Assembly (NCBI GenBank): GCA_009761415.1 | Contig: QUOL01000028.1 | Location: 146,235-210,234, forward strand | Source: Sarcomyxa edulis | Lineage: Eukaryota; Basidiomycota; Agaricomycetes; Agaricales; Mycenaceae | Direction: 5' to 3' | DNA: 64,000 bases | Shown: positions 11,850 to 23,342 of the stretch, piece by piece | How the letters are laid out: every line of letters starts with the position of its first letter | How positions within the stretch are numbered: the stretch's first letter is position 1 | Program-made: the position numbers and the translations under genes | The notes under the pieces: model-generated | The model's input: only the letters and a program-made list of their open reading frames with translations | What the model was told of the DNA's origin: nothing | The model's database searches: none

Positions 11850-12310
11850 AGCTCTCGAACGTACCCCCCACCTCGCTCAGGCAAATGATGGAGACAGAGA
11901 GATTTTTTTCACGCTGCCACCCCTCTTCGCTCGTCACCGTTAGCAGCTACACATGTATCTTCTTTCTTAGACTCAAGGGTACACAGATTGTCTGTAGTAG
12001 GGAGGTTCTTGCATGTAGAATACACACAATAATATCATTTTATGATCTTTTGATCTACATGTACATCTCGTCGCCCCATCTTGTTCTGTTCGCCAATGAA
12101 TATTGAGAGTTATATATGATATCGTCTCTCTGTCCGTCTCTCTGTCCATCCTATAGTCTCTCCGTCTATTGAACTTTCCACCCATCTATCTATCGAGAAC
12201 TCAGTATGTACCATCGACATACGAAACATACACTGGCCAGTCATCTCATCTCCTCGTATTTTCTCATCACCATGAATGGAAAGAAGCTGAAGCGTCGGAG
12301 ACAAAGATGG
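11850..12310 (+). repeat. Dispersed repeat family, copy 4, spanning the 3' edge of the duplication
   Basis: Aligns with 16,960-17,590: ctcgaacg-acc-cccacctcg, then cacgctgcc, then a tgtagtag...tacacac stretch with a ttttatg/ttttatt tract and tacatctcg, then an array of gtctctctgtccatc-type units, ending in atctatcgag-a-tcagta and acgaaacata. The 3' breakpoint of the 8.9-kb duplication (12167) falls inside this pyrimidine-rich array. Confidence 0.55.
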
Positions 12311-12394
12311 ACGACTATGCACGTTGGGTGTATGTGTCCCACTCGTTTCTCCGTGAGCTTGGAATAGACGATGAAGACAGAATAGAGAATACAT

Positions 12395-13205
12395 ACCTTT
12401 GATGTCCCGTACTACCCAAGACCTCCGAGCCGTCGATTTAGTCCTAGAGGGGATAGTTGACGCTATCCAGATACATCGATTTGACGTACAAACTGCAGCT
12501 CTCCCTCCCTGCTGACGTCCTCTCATTGAGCTTGTAGTCTCTTTTTTGATTACCTCGTTGTCGTCGTTGTCCCCGTCCTGCTTCATAGGCACAATGATAT
12601 CTTTGATTCGCCAAGTTTGCTCAAGGAGCACCCTCCTCGGCCCACCTCCCTCCCCACCGACTGAATATCGTCCGCCACCGGCCATGCGGGGTTGCGATTG
12701 AGGAGTCATAAGCTCCCAAGATCGCGTACCCGATTTCTTCGTAAAGGCATGCTTGGAGGAGGAAGATCGTGGACTTGTTCTCGTCCCTCCTCTTCTTCTT
12801 CCCTTCCTCGTATGAATTAGACTCACGAGGCTGGAGTAAAAAGGTTGTGGCTTGTTACGTTGCGGCTGTGGAGTTACAGGTCCTGCAGGAGTACGCGGGG
12901 TAGAAGGTGGTCCAGGTCGTGCTTGGGTAGGCATCTGTTCGTGTTCATGTTCCTCTACATCTTCAAGGATGACGAGGTCTTTGTCCTCTTCGACAACACG
13001 AGGGTGATTCCCGTCCACGAGGATGATTTTCTTCTTCTTCTTCGGGGTCTGAGTCTGATTCTGAATCCGAGCTGACGTGGACCCTAGAGAGTTTGGAAGG
13101 GGAGTGCATGTGGAAAGGTTTGAGCGGGCTTTGGAGGACACGAGGGTTCTCGCGTGGGTTTCTACTAGGTCTGGGGCTGAAAATTTGGGCACTTTGGATC
13201 ATGGA
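12395..13205 (-). pseudogene. Acidic and Ser/Pro-rich protein gene, apparently frameshifted
   Basis: An ATG at 13205 (minus) opens a frame encoding a Ser/Pro-rich start and then SSDSESDSDPEEEEE, followed within a (GAA)n run by a switch to the frame carrying KIILVDGNHPRVVEEDKDLV, EDVEEHEHEQMPTQ, a Pro/Thr-rich linker and a basic RKGRRRGG stretch. That second frame continues to a WVVRDIKG-like end at a good donor (gtatgt) near 12395. A similar short segment with the same donor context lies near 31,930-31,980 on the minus strand, again suggesting a relic family. A (GAA)n length change explains the frame switch, and a sequencing error there is possible. The acidic N-terminal half recalls proteins with SprT-type protease domains, but I see no HExxH motif. 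Function unknown. Confidence 0.4.
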
Positions 13206-13209
13206 CATT

Positions 13210-15470
13210 CGGAGAGTTCTGCGACGATGTGAAGTTCCTGTTTCATATAAATATGGATGCTTTGTGTCAGTAGAATAGAATGCTACTCACGAGCAGGTGT
13301 GGCTAACGAGGTAGCGCATAGTTCTTTAGGCGGGTATGTGAATTGAAGCGTTTGTTGTGTATCTCGGTCTCAGAATTGTTGGCGAGGGGAATCGCTGTAG
13401 GAGGTGCAGATAGGTTTGAGTTTGGATACACTTTGCATCCGTCGATGAGGAGTCCATTCATACCCAGAATGATTAGGAATTAGAGCGCCTTCGGCAGTGA
13501 TGATATTGATTGGCTGGTGGTATTTCAGAGCAAAGGCCATCAGATCGTGTGTGGAGTTCCGCTGAGTGACGACATCGCAAGGGATAAGATTAGCTTTGAG
13601 GGTTTAACGTTTGGGGCTTGCATGCAGCGCCCCAAGCAGGGAGGGCGATGGTGGCGGAGTGAATCATAGCGAAGGAAAGTTTGCGAACCTGGATACATGT
13701 TAGTACTGATGAAGCGATAAGGGATACTGCTCGAACACACCTTAGTAACTGCATCTCTGACAACTGCCGTGTCCTTGAGAATTGTGATTCCAGACAAGAA
13801 CGAGACGCGTTAAGGAGGGGAGGAGGGAAGGTGTTGTCTAGGATGTTCAGGCCGTTGGCGGCTACTTTTTTTCTTCTTATTTTTTAACGATCTAGCTGAA
13901 AGGGAGGATGCTAGGCTGAAAGGGAGGATGGCGGATGAGAGGACGCCACAGACAACTGCTAACTGGCGCGAACTAGTAGAGACTCGGTGCAGGATGTCGG
14001 AAATTGGTGTGGGGGAGAAAATTGGAGGTAGGCGGGAAAGACCTGCTTTGGAGGGAGAGACATTTTTTTAAAATGGGCGAGTTGACGCGAGTAGGGAACA
14101 AGTGACGGTCACATGAGGGTCATTGAGTTCATTTCCCATCGACAAAATCGTCGATGACGAGGGTCTATTGAGGAGTAGATGTCAGACCATACATATAAAT
14201 CAAGAAGTAGGTTCCTTTATCGGTCATATGCATGTATCTTGGCAAAATGCATTCTCAGACTGGCGTTTACTCTCCTGGTGATTGAGACAGCAATTAAAAG
14301 CTCGGACGACGTGGGGTAAGACGCATATCTTGACAAGCAGAGGGGCGAACACCGTTGCGCACTATATATGGGGAAAATTGGGGGTAGCGCGACGATTGTG
14401 GACGGAACAGTAGACGTGGTAGGCCGAGAATTGCTCTCAGACAGGATCCTAATAACAGAAAGATCAGACGAGACACACATCTCGGGAAATCCCACATCTT
14501 CATCCCACATCTTCATCTCATCCTAGATTTTCATCAATGAAGTCGAGAAACAATAAATATAAGGACGTACCATGGCCTCCCTCTTCTCTTATAAGGCTTC
14601 CCTCCCCGATGGAGGGCAACGATGTCGGAAGATCTGATACATGAAAAGACACCTGTTCTGATTAAATGAATCGAGGAAACGGGAATATAAATATTTACCG
14701 TCACTCTCCCGTGGAATCCAGTCTAATCTCTAAAAAACCATGGACGGTCTCGGTTTTGTCGACCGTCAGACTTTGACGCCCAAATAGCTTCGGCGCCTTG
14801 CGTGTTCTTGGGCGAGGTGATGTGATTCGTATGAAGGACAGTCAGACCATTGCAGTAAAATAGAGGCAAAATATAGCATACCGTTGTGCACTTCTACATG
14901 ATCGAGGATAGTGATTTGAATCGGCGTTACCCGTGTCCCAGGGACAAATCCACCGCTGGCTCTCGCTGGCTGTGGAGTTGCAGGGATTTGCTCGTGGAAA
15001 TTATCTCGATCATGATCAAGCGCTCGAGGCACCGGTAATCACCGTGTGCGGAACTTCAATATTTTCGTCGCCTTTGTCTTCACCACGCTCAACGCCACAC
15101 CACCTAATTTAGACCGCGTGAAGTCAAGGTTGTGCTACCGGGATAGAAGATACAAAAGATAGTATCAAGCCTGAGGGCCGACTCAATCCGAGGAACAATT
15201 CGAGATCACGACTCCCGAGTACCAGTAGGTTTCATCTGCGACAGGTGCGTCTTTGATCAGAGACGTCGGATAGTGATTAGGCCACGTCAGACGAGGTTGT
15301 ACCAAGTATATAGCAAATTTATAGGACTACTTCACCGTTCGAAAGTACCGAAAAGTGTCCCTGAAGTGCGCCAACCACGATCTCTCATGAGCTTGGGGTG
15401 AGTCCTCGTGAGTGCTCGCAAACCCTCGCGAACGTACGATAGCGCGATGGAAGATCGATGACCTCGTCAT
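13210..15470. other. Intergenic tract, no gene supported
   Basis: Contains a local tandem duplication (gctgaaagggaggatg twice near 13,895-13,930), short A/T-rich runs and scattered splice-like sites. Open frames are short and without recognisable motifs. Around 14,500 the phrase cccacatcttcat is directly repeated. Nothing functional is claimed. Confidence 0.5.
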
Positions 15471-15473
15471 AGC

Positions 15474-17590
15474 TTGAAAACCAAAGTCAGATCTCGGGAC
15501 GGCCCGATGCTCTTGCCGCCGTTCGTGACGGTCACAAAGCGTCACGACGATTCCGCACTTTTGCTGATGTGTCGTTCACCGTTCAGCCCATGGATACAAG
15601 GTTTAGGCGTTTGGAAGGAAAACTTCGAGGTAAGTGGCGTGAGCTTTGTCTTCATATTGCATGAACCCTCTTCCTTCAAATCCCCTTCAATGCGAGCCAT
15701 CTGGGATAGATGGCGCACAGCCTATAGACTGCTTTGGTTTGATACACCTGGCTGATTTTGTTCGTGCGCATCGCCTTCGAAACTCTGCCCACCCCCATCC
15801 TTCTTGATACAAGCACAATGACTAACATTCTATCCTCCGCGCAGTTTCGTCTGACCATCGCACTATCCACGCGTCATCCACGTGTATTCTACGTGTTTCA
15901 TACCCGCAATCGTTCACTACACCCACCGCTCACTCGGACCAGCTCATACGGCAAGGTTTGCTTCTTTCTTCGTCTGTTTCATTGTAGTGGCAGACCCTAT
16001 TGCATGTTTTACACGGAATCACCGGTGGGTCCAATAAAACATGCAATCTGCGAGTAGATGGCCTGCCAATTTTTGCCTTTTTGCTTGGAACTTTCGAACC
16101 CTGACTGACCTTCGCTTCTACACAGTTATGTTTTGGATGGTTTGCTCTACGCGTTCGGGCAAAGGGATCTCTCCATGGAATGAGACCACCATCAAGGTCG
16201 TCTGCCCAGCGCTGCCTTTTCATTTGGACCACTCCTACACGCCGTAAAGCCTCAAGAAGGGGAGGAAATCACTGACTCTGAGCGCGAGCCACCGCCCCCC
16301 ATCAGTAAGGAGCACCGTAGATCAACGTTGCCGCCTCCCGTGACCTGTCAGCCACCCCCACTTACGAAGAACTCGCGCCTCTCTTCGCTATTTAATCCCT
16401 CACCGCCCATCGACGCCTTCAACCTCAACGATAGATCTTGACATCCTCCGCGTAAGTCTGCGCTCACCATCATCTGCGTTGTGTATCGATCCACTCGCTG
16501 ATAAATTATTCTAGTCCAGCTCTTCGTGCACCTGCAAATCTGCCTAAACGCTGCCTCGGCTAATTTACCCAGTCTCTCTCATCTCGGCTACACCGAGCGC
16601 ATACCACTCTATCCTCACCCTCAACTCTTGCATTCCTAACATCATCTAAGTTGAGAGATATCGACCAAATTCGCTTCTTACTTACTGTGAGTTTTTGCTG
16701 AGTTACGAGATCCTCGATATTGAAGTTAATCCGTGGTTTTTAGGGGAAATGACCGAGGCTTTTGAGCACTCCAAAAGGCCTTTGTGATGTAAGGCATTAT
16801 AAGCCCTCGAAGTCTCGCAAACAGTGAAGCAAGGCGTTCGCGCCGTGGAACTTTCCCGATGCCCAAGGAGATCTCAACGAGACTTCGTCAAGTCACTGAA
16901 TCTTCTCAATATTGCGTAAGTAGCCTCGAAGATCTCGTGTAACTCAGGCGCTCGAACGCACCTCTCACCTCGCAAATGCTGGGGCAAGACATCTCCCTAC
17001 CGTAGACTCTCCTTCACGCTGCCCAGGTGCCTTGCCGTCACTCTCAACGGAGCCTTCGTTCGTCATCGTTAGCTAACCAGGGTCCCCAGATGTGCTGTCC
17101 TTTCCCGTGAGTCCTTTGACTTTGAACTAACGCTTTCATTCCGTGCACTAATGCCTCGTTGAATTTCTGAACTAGGTGGGCACTTTTTTCCTTTTCTTTT
17201 TCATCTTATTCTCAAGACCGTAGATGTAGGCATCCAAGTTGTACTAAAGGTCCCTAGTCTGTATGTAGAGTACACGCCAACAAATAATTTTATTTGCTTT
17301 ATTTTACATCTCGTTTCCCGTCTCCCTTCTGTCCGCTGGATCTCGAGAATGAGATGTTCGGTCCATCTGTCAGTCCATCTCTCCGCCTCTCCGCCTCTCT
17401 GTCCATCCGTCAGTCTGTCAGTCTGTCTATCCATCAATCTCTCCATCCATCTCCGTCCGTCTCTCCATCAATCTCTCCATCCACCTCTCCGTTCCTCCAT
17501 CTATCGAGTAATCAGTACGAAACATTCACTTACGAGTCTTCCGCCTAGTTACTCATGGTGCCGAAGAATCTAAATTGTCGCGTCGAGCTT
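15474..17590 (+). repeat. Dispersed repeat family, copy 2 (longest copy, spliced-gene relic)
   Basis: Exon-like pieces in order: an ATG at 15474 to a donor at about 15631 (gtaagtggcg); an exon from about 15844 (after cgcag) encoding TIALSTRHPRVFYVFHTRN to about 15955; and an exon after ctacacag at about 16125 encoding MFWMVCSTRSGKGISP...TTIKVVC and running into an REPPPPISK tract. Further right it matches copy 1 (16.4-17.15 kb) and copy 4 (16.96-17.59 kb), ending in a tctgtccatccgtcagt array. An inverted pair, attgcatgttttac and ataaaacatgcaat, sits at about 15,999-16,045. The protein is unrecognised. Copies differ enough to be old. Confidence 0.5.
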
Positions 17591-18133
17591 CCAGGAAGTA
17601 AGTAGACGTGCTGTCGAGTAAGAGATGTACGAAATACATCCTTCCTCCATGTCCTCATATCCTCGGTGACTCGAAACCTGTTGGTTTAAATCGAGAACGC
17701 GGTTGATGGTAATTTGGGCGGGCAAAGAGACTATTCTGAAGCTATTGTCGATGCAATGCGCAAGACAAATGAGTCATCCATCTGACAAGAGCATATGAAA
17801 TACGTGAAACGCCCCTGTTCCAACCATAAGTTGAGGACTCGGACGCCTAGATTCCAAGTGGCAGCGACGAGTGGAAAGCGGGATTCCTAGTATGCGAGGT
17901 TTAGTGGAGGGGGGAAATTAGGAGGGAACAAGGTTGAGGGATGCTGGTGGGGAAGACGAGATTGGCAGAGATCTAGAGAGATTAGATTAGATCATCAGGC
18001 AGGAGGGAGAGGCAAGAGAGGAATTAACCCTAAGTTGCGTTGAGCTACCTGTCGTCCCTCCCAGTATTGTCCGAGTATCAGACCCTTGGTGCATAGTACA
18101 GTACATCTGAGTCTATTATGCAATACATTCGTG
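17591..18133. other. Intergenic tract, no gene supported
   Basis: Short frames only. A run of agagagattagattagatc near 17,970 is low complexity. I see no coding or RNA feature. Confidence 0.5.
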
Positions 18134-18460
18134 TCATTTACGAGACCTTTTACCGCCCCGTGGGGGCTCTAAGTACGACTTGCATGCTGTGCACATCCAG
18201 CCATCGGTTACATCTTCACTTTCTGTAAGACATGCGAGGTGATATCGAAAGTAGAGCCGCAAAACAAGACCGTAAATCTCGAGTAAAGGAACATACCCAT
18301 TCAGTCTCGCAACCTGCTCGAGCACACTGCACAACAGCATCCGACGACTCCCCAGATTCTCCAGGATGGATCACCATTCCGCACAGACATTGATGAAGAT
18401 CTCCGACATCGATTTGTTTTCGCTTTCGACGGGGACGACCAGAAGCGTGAGCTCCAGAGG
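18134..18460 (-). pseudogene. PHD-finger C-terminal fragment
   Basis: On the minus strand, a basic GRPRRKRKQ segment is followed by LHQCLCGMVI, VVQCARAGCETEW, then YHLACLTESED and GWMCTACKSYL and a basic tail ending in a stop at 18134. The Cys/His spacing (C-x-C ... C-x4-C ... H-x2-C ... C-x2-C) matches a PHD zinc finger of the type found at the C terminus of many Agaricomycete proteins, which read chromatin or occur in transposon proteins. The 52-nt stretch between ETEW and YHLA starts with a good donor (gtatgt) but ends in tttcga, not AG, so the acceptor is lost. Upstream the frame closes by a TGA within about 60 codons. It lies head to head with the next gene, less than 200 bp away. Confidence 0.6.
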
Positions 18461-18613
18461 TGGTTGTGTACGCAAGGATTCAGGTAATACTAAGGAGTCA
18501 TTGGGGAGGGTTTTCCTGATGTGGCCACCGAGAACGCGCTCACATGACTAGCCAGCAAGCCAATATTTCCGCTTCACACATAACTCTTTTCAGCAGTGAG
18601 AGAGTTTAAGGCC

Positions 18614-21600
18614 ATGGTCCTTGGTGAAAAAAGGTCCCTAGGGCATATTTCTGGTATGTTAACTCACAGTCTTGTTCTTGCTCAGCTGAAAGAACACTAG
18701 GACTATCCCCAGACGAGCCTCAGGACTCATCTCCAGGAGCATACAAAAAACGCAAGCTCGTGTTTGATGGAGTCCTAGTTCCTACTCTCCGCAGTATCCG
18801 AACTAAAGAAGCCTCGTCAGCTATCCAGGAGCTCACTCCTGCTGATAAAACCGACTCATTGGAGGACGAAGATTGTGCGGACTCTGACTCTGACCGGAGC
18901 GACGCATCTGACCAGAGGCATGAGGAGCTCAGTTCTGCCGATGAAGCTAGCTCGGGGGAGGAAGAAGATTTTTCAGACTCGGACTCTGACGGAAGGCATG
19001 GGGTGAACGTCAGAAGACGTTGTAGTAAGGTGAAGAAACATGAGCAAAAGTCGGCGACAGCATGTGAGCACCCATTCTGGGTCTTTTTGCAGACCTAATG
19101 ACCTTTCCATCCAGTGACAGAGGAGCAGCTGAAGGAAATCACACGCAGACCACAGAAGAAACCAACCCACCCTTCTCCTGATGCCCCCGCCCTCATTGAG
19201 TGCGGTCATGACGGCCGGTATAATGAGAGCCGTGATATTCAGTACCATGGATGCGCTTACCTAGCCAGGCTGGGCCTCCACTGGTCTCCCCTCCTTTCTG
19301 CCGTTGTGCAGCCTTCAATGAACAGAATCATGGCTTATACAGAGTTGAAAAAAACAATCTCAGACGCTGATGTGGAGCTCCTTGCTCCAAGTAGCCCATC
19401 GGAGGTTTTGGCGCATATCCTCGCCACATTTGAAATATCTGAGCACGACACCCCCAAGACGATGTATCACCGAATACATCTGTCTCTGACCGTCAAGGAT
19501 CCAGTCCCAGGCCTTGCGGAGCCTATTATAGGATATCGCTGCCCCCAATGTCTGACTTGGTCTGCCAACTGGTCCAAGCATAAACACCAACAGAAGCTAC
19601 CCGGCCACGAGAATCTCCGGGCTGTCGATTTTTTGCAGTCTTATGCAGTCCTCCTGTACCAAAGAACTGATCTTCGCGGATATCGCATCTCATTGCCACA
19701 AGATTGGCAACCATCGGTCATGAGGCCTGCGATGATGGCCGCCGTACCCTCGCCGTCGATGGGGTCAGCCCCGCCGACTAATATTCCCATCAAGTTAGCG
19801 GCGGAGGGGACTCCTCGTGTACCCCATTATGTTGAGGCGATAGGGTGGCTACAATATACGGACAGTCTGAACATGCGGCAACCAGCAGAACTCACAAATC
19901 TGGTTGCATCGCCCTTCGTTATGGTCTCCAATTACAGCGAGGGCACGATCGCCCATGCCCTCGAAACGTTTCTCGTATCGCTGTATCGCGCGGTGATCAT
20001 TTATATCAGCGAAGCAGACAAGAGATTATCCCAGCGGCATGTGGATCTTCGAAAAGCGGTGTGTTACGCGTAAGTGGTCTACTCGTGGATGAACCCTCAA
20101 TGCAAGCTAGTCAGGCTAACTATCATAATAACTACGGCATCTTTAGGAAGGGTGTCCATATTTCTCTCCAGGATACATCTATCCAATCGTTCGCCAGCAT
20201 ATTTACTCGAATCCTGAGCCTTCCATTCAGGTTTGCGTTGCTTCAAGGATCACCTGCGTCATCAAGCCCTCCGTTAGGCCAATTCCAGCCTCTCATAACT
20301 ACTGAACAACGGTCCAAAATACAGTCCTTTGTGGACGACCTCAAGTCGGGAAATAGCATAGAGCTCCAGAGAATACTCGAATTTATTCATGCGTTCTCTG
20401 TGACCATGTTCACAACGGACACAACCTCACTATGGAAACCCGTCGAGACAATTCTGGAGCAGGCTCTACTGGCACAAATGTTCACGGCTACTGGTTGGCT
20501 ACCGGCTAATCGGCTCATCAATATTTTGCGGGCCATTAAACACATTTCCAGATGTGTCCTCGTCAACTCCGCTTTTATGGGAGACTTCAACGTCCCATAC
20601 AAGCGGATCTCTGTGACCGTAGGAGATGGTCGGACAGGTGTTAACAAGGGAAATGCTGTAGACGAGGATGGAGAAAGTGAAGAAGAGGATGGAGCCGGAG
20701 AGAATGAAGGTGATGAAGGTGTAGGCGATCACGACAACGATTCTGAAGATGAGGACGAGGACGAGGGTGACGAGAACCAGGATCATGAAGTTCTTGATCT
20801 CAGCTCCGTGGACTCGTTGCTTCCCCAGGATAATGCTGATAGACTAGATTTCAGTTTCATGGGTGAAGCTGGGGCCTCTGAAGATGTCAAAATCATCGGA
20901 AACCGCGCCCTGAAGTAAGTCATTGTTGACCGTCATCCGCATATTGTAAGCTAACAACACCGGAAAAAGATTCTTGAAAACCCACAGCCAGCTTTTCAGC
21001 TCAACGGGCAATGGGCAATGGAAGCGCGTGTCGTCTCTATGGACTCTGGTGTCCCAATATGTTAGCCAAATACAGGGATCCACATCGATTGTTTGGTCCA
21101 ACGACGCTAGATCATTGTCATTTTCCGCCAGTTACGAAGGGACAATCGTGTTCGACCTTCCGACCTTTGGCAAGAACCGATTAGATCTTTCAAAATCCCT
21201 GATGGCTACTCTACTACAAGCATTCCCCGAAGATTATCCCATCGACCAGCTGAAGATGCTGAGCATATCCTCATTTTCAGACGATCATTTCAGCTCCACA
21301 TCTTTGTTCGATCGTGCCGACAACAAAGCACTCCTCACGCCGCTCGTTCAGTGCTTGGTTCAATCGTTCTCCATGCCAGGATTCTCAAGAAGCCAGAAAA
21401 TCAAGGTCCTGAAATGTATATACGGATTTCTTCAGTCGCTCGTATGTTGCTTCTATGGCACAAACGGTGTGCCTCCGCGAGCTTGGCAGACTGCGCTCTT
21501 CACTTACGCCTCCGCAGGTATCTATCCACGAAACCTCTACGTCGACGGCGAGACTTGCTACTTTGGCAACCCCAGGGCAAAACAGAAGGGAAGGTTGACC

Positions 21601-22703
21601 TACTCCTCTTTCTGGGCTTTGCCTGATGATGCTGGGCTGCCGCTTTTGATTTACCTGGGTGTTTTCCGGCCAGCGGAAATAATCCTAGCAGAGAGCGTGA
21701 CACCCAAGCGCTCTGCTGACGAGATGAAGACCTACATCTTTACTCGGCCGTACACGCGGAGTATAGCAAGACAATCTATCGTATGGACAGGGGAGATGGT
21801 GAACCTGGCTCTTTCTTCCCCAGTCGCCAATGTTCCTGTAGAGGCACGCACGTATCGCCACTTCTGTAAGGCGGTCCTACGGAAACATCTGCAACAACAG
21901 ATGGACAAGCTAGCTTTTGATCCTAAAGATCAGGATGCTCATCGCCGTGCACAACTTCTCCTAAGCAGAACCATGCAGTTCTTCTTTGGCATTGTGCCTG
22001 CTGCTGGTGAAGCATCTCTCTGCGATCGTCCGCAGGATGAAACATCGCCTTCCCATGTCATTGCCCAATACGTCGCACGCCACCTTGTGGTAACAAACTA
22101 CAAACTTGGCGGACTGGGTCCAGAAATTGTCCGGACGAAAGTCGCCATGCTCACACAAGAGTTGCCCTTCTTGTATGGGTCTGATCGAGTCGCATGGTGT
22201 CAACTCGGCGATGCCGCTCTACGTAAAGTCACCTGCTACCTTATGTATGGAGGTCGCCAGCCATGGCCGCTTGCCTCACCGTCATATCTTGGTATTTCCG
22301 AAGTTCCAGTGGCGGAAGCAGCTACTCGAGTGAGTGTTTTGCTTATGCTGCTGCACAGTTCCCTGACGCTTTCCGTGATTAGATTTTCATTTCCCTCCAA
22401 GAATGGAGCACCGGAATTTATCGCAAATTACGTTCTGACTTGTCGCAGCCTAACTGGCTTTCCATTCGAAACAAATTCCTACAAGGCCTGAAGGAGTTCC
22501 GAGTTAAGCATCAGGAAGTCTGGTTTCAATTCTCGAAAGCCGTGTTCTTGGCTGCTCAGGAGCTACAGCAACTGGCCGCTCCACTACAATCCTTATCCAT
22601 TGTTCCAACAGTATCCTTCATGCCTGTCAACTATGACACGATCCGGCTCGAACATATACCTACTCTTCGTAGACAGCACCGTGACATCATAAAGGAGGTG
22701 TGA
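18614..22703 (+). CDS. OrsD-like (DUF3505-type) C2H2 protein, about 1270 aa
   Basis: Exons in phase: 18614-18653 (uncertain), 18686-19063, 19115-20069, 20147-20914, 20970-22329 and 22383-22703. Four introns are canonical, 51-77 nt; the first (32 nt) is doubtful, so the true start may lie upstream. The N terminus has a KKRKL nuclear signal and an acidic Ser/Asp-rich region. Then comes PGLAEPIIGYRCPQC with a following H...H, which fits the zinc-finger block of OrsD-like proteins. A second acidic stretch (DSEDEDEDEGDE) sits mid-protein. Further on, LPLLIYLGVFRPAEI and ARTYRHFCKAVLRKHL resemble the region that in telomere-linked OrsD/RecQ proteins precedes the helicase. No helicase motifs follow, and the protein ends at 22703. 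Frames are intact, so the gene may be expressed. Family call is from recall and moderate. Confidence 0.6.
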
Positions 22704-23342
22704 TACACTCCGGACACGCATCCTTCATATTCTACGTCCTGTGGACATGATTACAGTGTATTGCTTATGAATAATCTTTGCTTCCATGTCGCTTGTCAGC
22801 ATTCTTTTCTTGAACCATGAGATCCGCTGCTACAATGATATCCAGTGTGTTGCTGATAGGTACAGGCCCTGAGCGATATTCTCCTTGCTGACCGTATTGA
22901 GAACTTAGTTGTTATCTCTGCTAAGGACTTGAAGAGTAGTCAGTTCACTTCTTCTTCTCAAGATTTCTTGCTGTCGCATCATGTTCCAGGCTGTCCGTGT
23001 TCGGTCGGCGCGGAGTGCGTAGCCACACAAGCCACAACAACGCGACCTATCCTGAGCTCCTTGAGCGTTCGAGATCTGTAAGTTGAATGTATGGTCTAAA
23101 TCTCTTGAGGATGTACCAGTTTGAATGACTCAGAAGACGTCCAAAGATGAGTCGGACAGGCAAAATTCCCGTTTCGAGGTCCTGGGCGAGGACCATGAGG
23201 TGGTCGTTAACTGCGAGTCACACTTGTCACAGTGACCTCCACCTCTTTCCACTCCACTCACCTGAATCTCGAATCTCTACCAATCCATCGATATCTATCT
23301 GCGGCCATCCCTTTGTCCCATCGACACTTCGAAGCAAAGCGA
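22704..23342. other. Intergenic tract between two co-oriented genes
   Basis: No gene seen. It should hold the 3' end of the OrsD-like gene and the promoter of the next gene. No clear TATA box. Confidence 0.45.

Larger units (their letters stand above)
3266..12167 (+). repeat. Segmental duplication, copy A (about 8.9 kb)
   Basis: This block is repeated in the same orientation at 44605-53527. I compared the two line by line. They share every reading frame and differ by an A at 4186 versus a C at 45525, by 10 versus 11 C in the homopolymer ending near 11162, and by a 21-bp gain plus a few changes in the last 40 bp. Homology starts at agattgtaagtgcc and ends within a pyrimidine-rich tctctctgtccgtctc tract. 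Flanking sequence differs on both sides. Such identity implies a recent event or a recent gene conversion; an assembly duplication must also be excluded. Confidence 0.95.

Noticed and set aside
18134..18600. Joining the + strand frame GSPFRTDIDEDLRHRF (about 18,364-18,485) to the OrsD-like gene as its first exon
   Set aside because: The donor phase after GFR does not match any acceptor in frame with the next exon, and the same DNA reads better on the minus strand as the PHD fragment.
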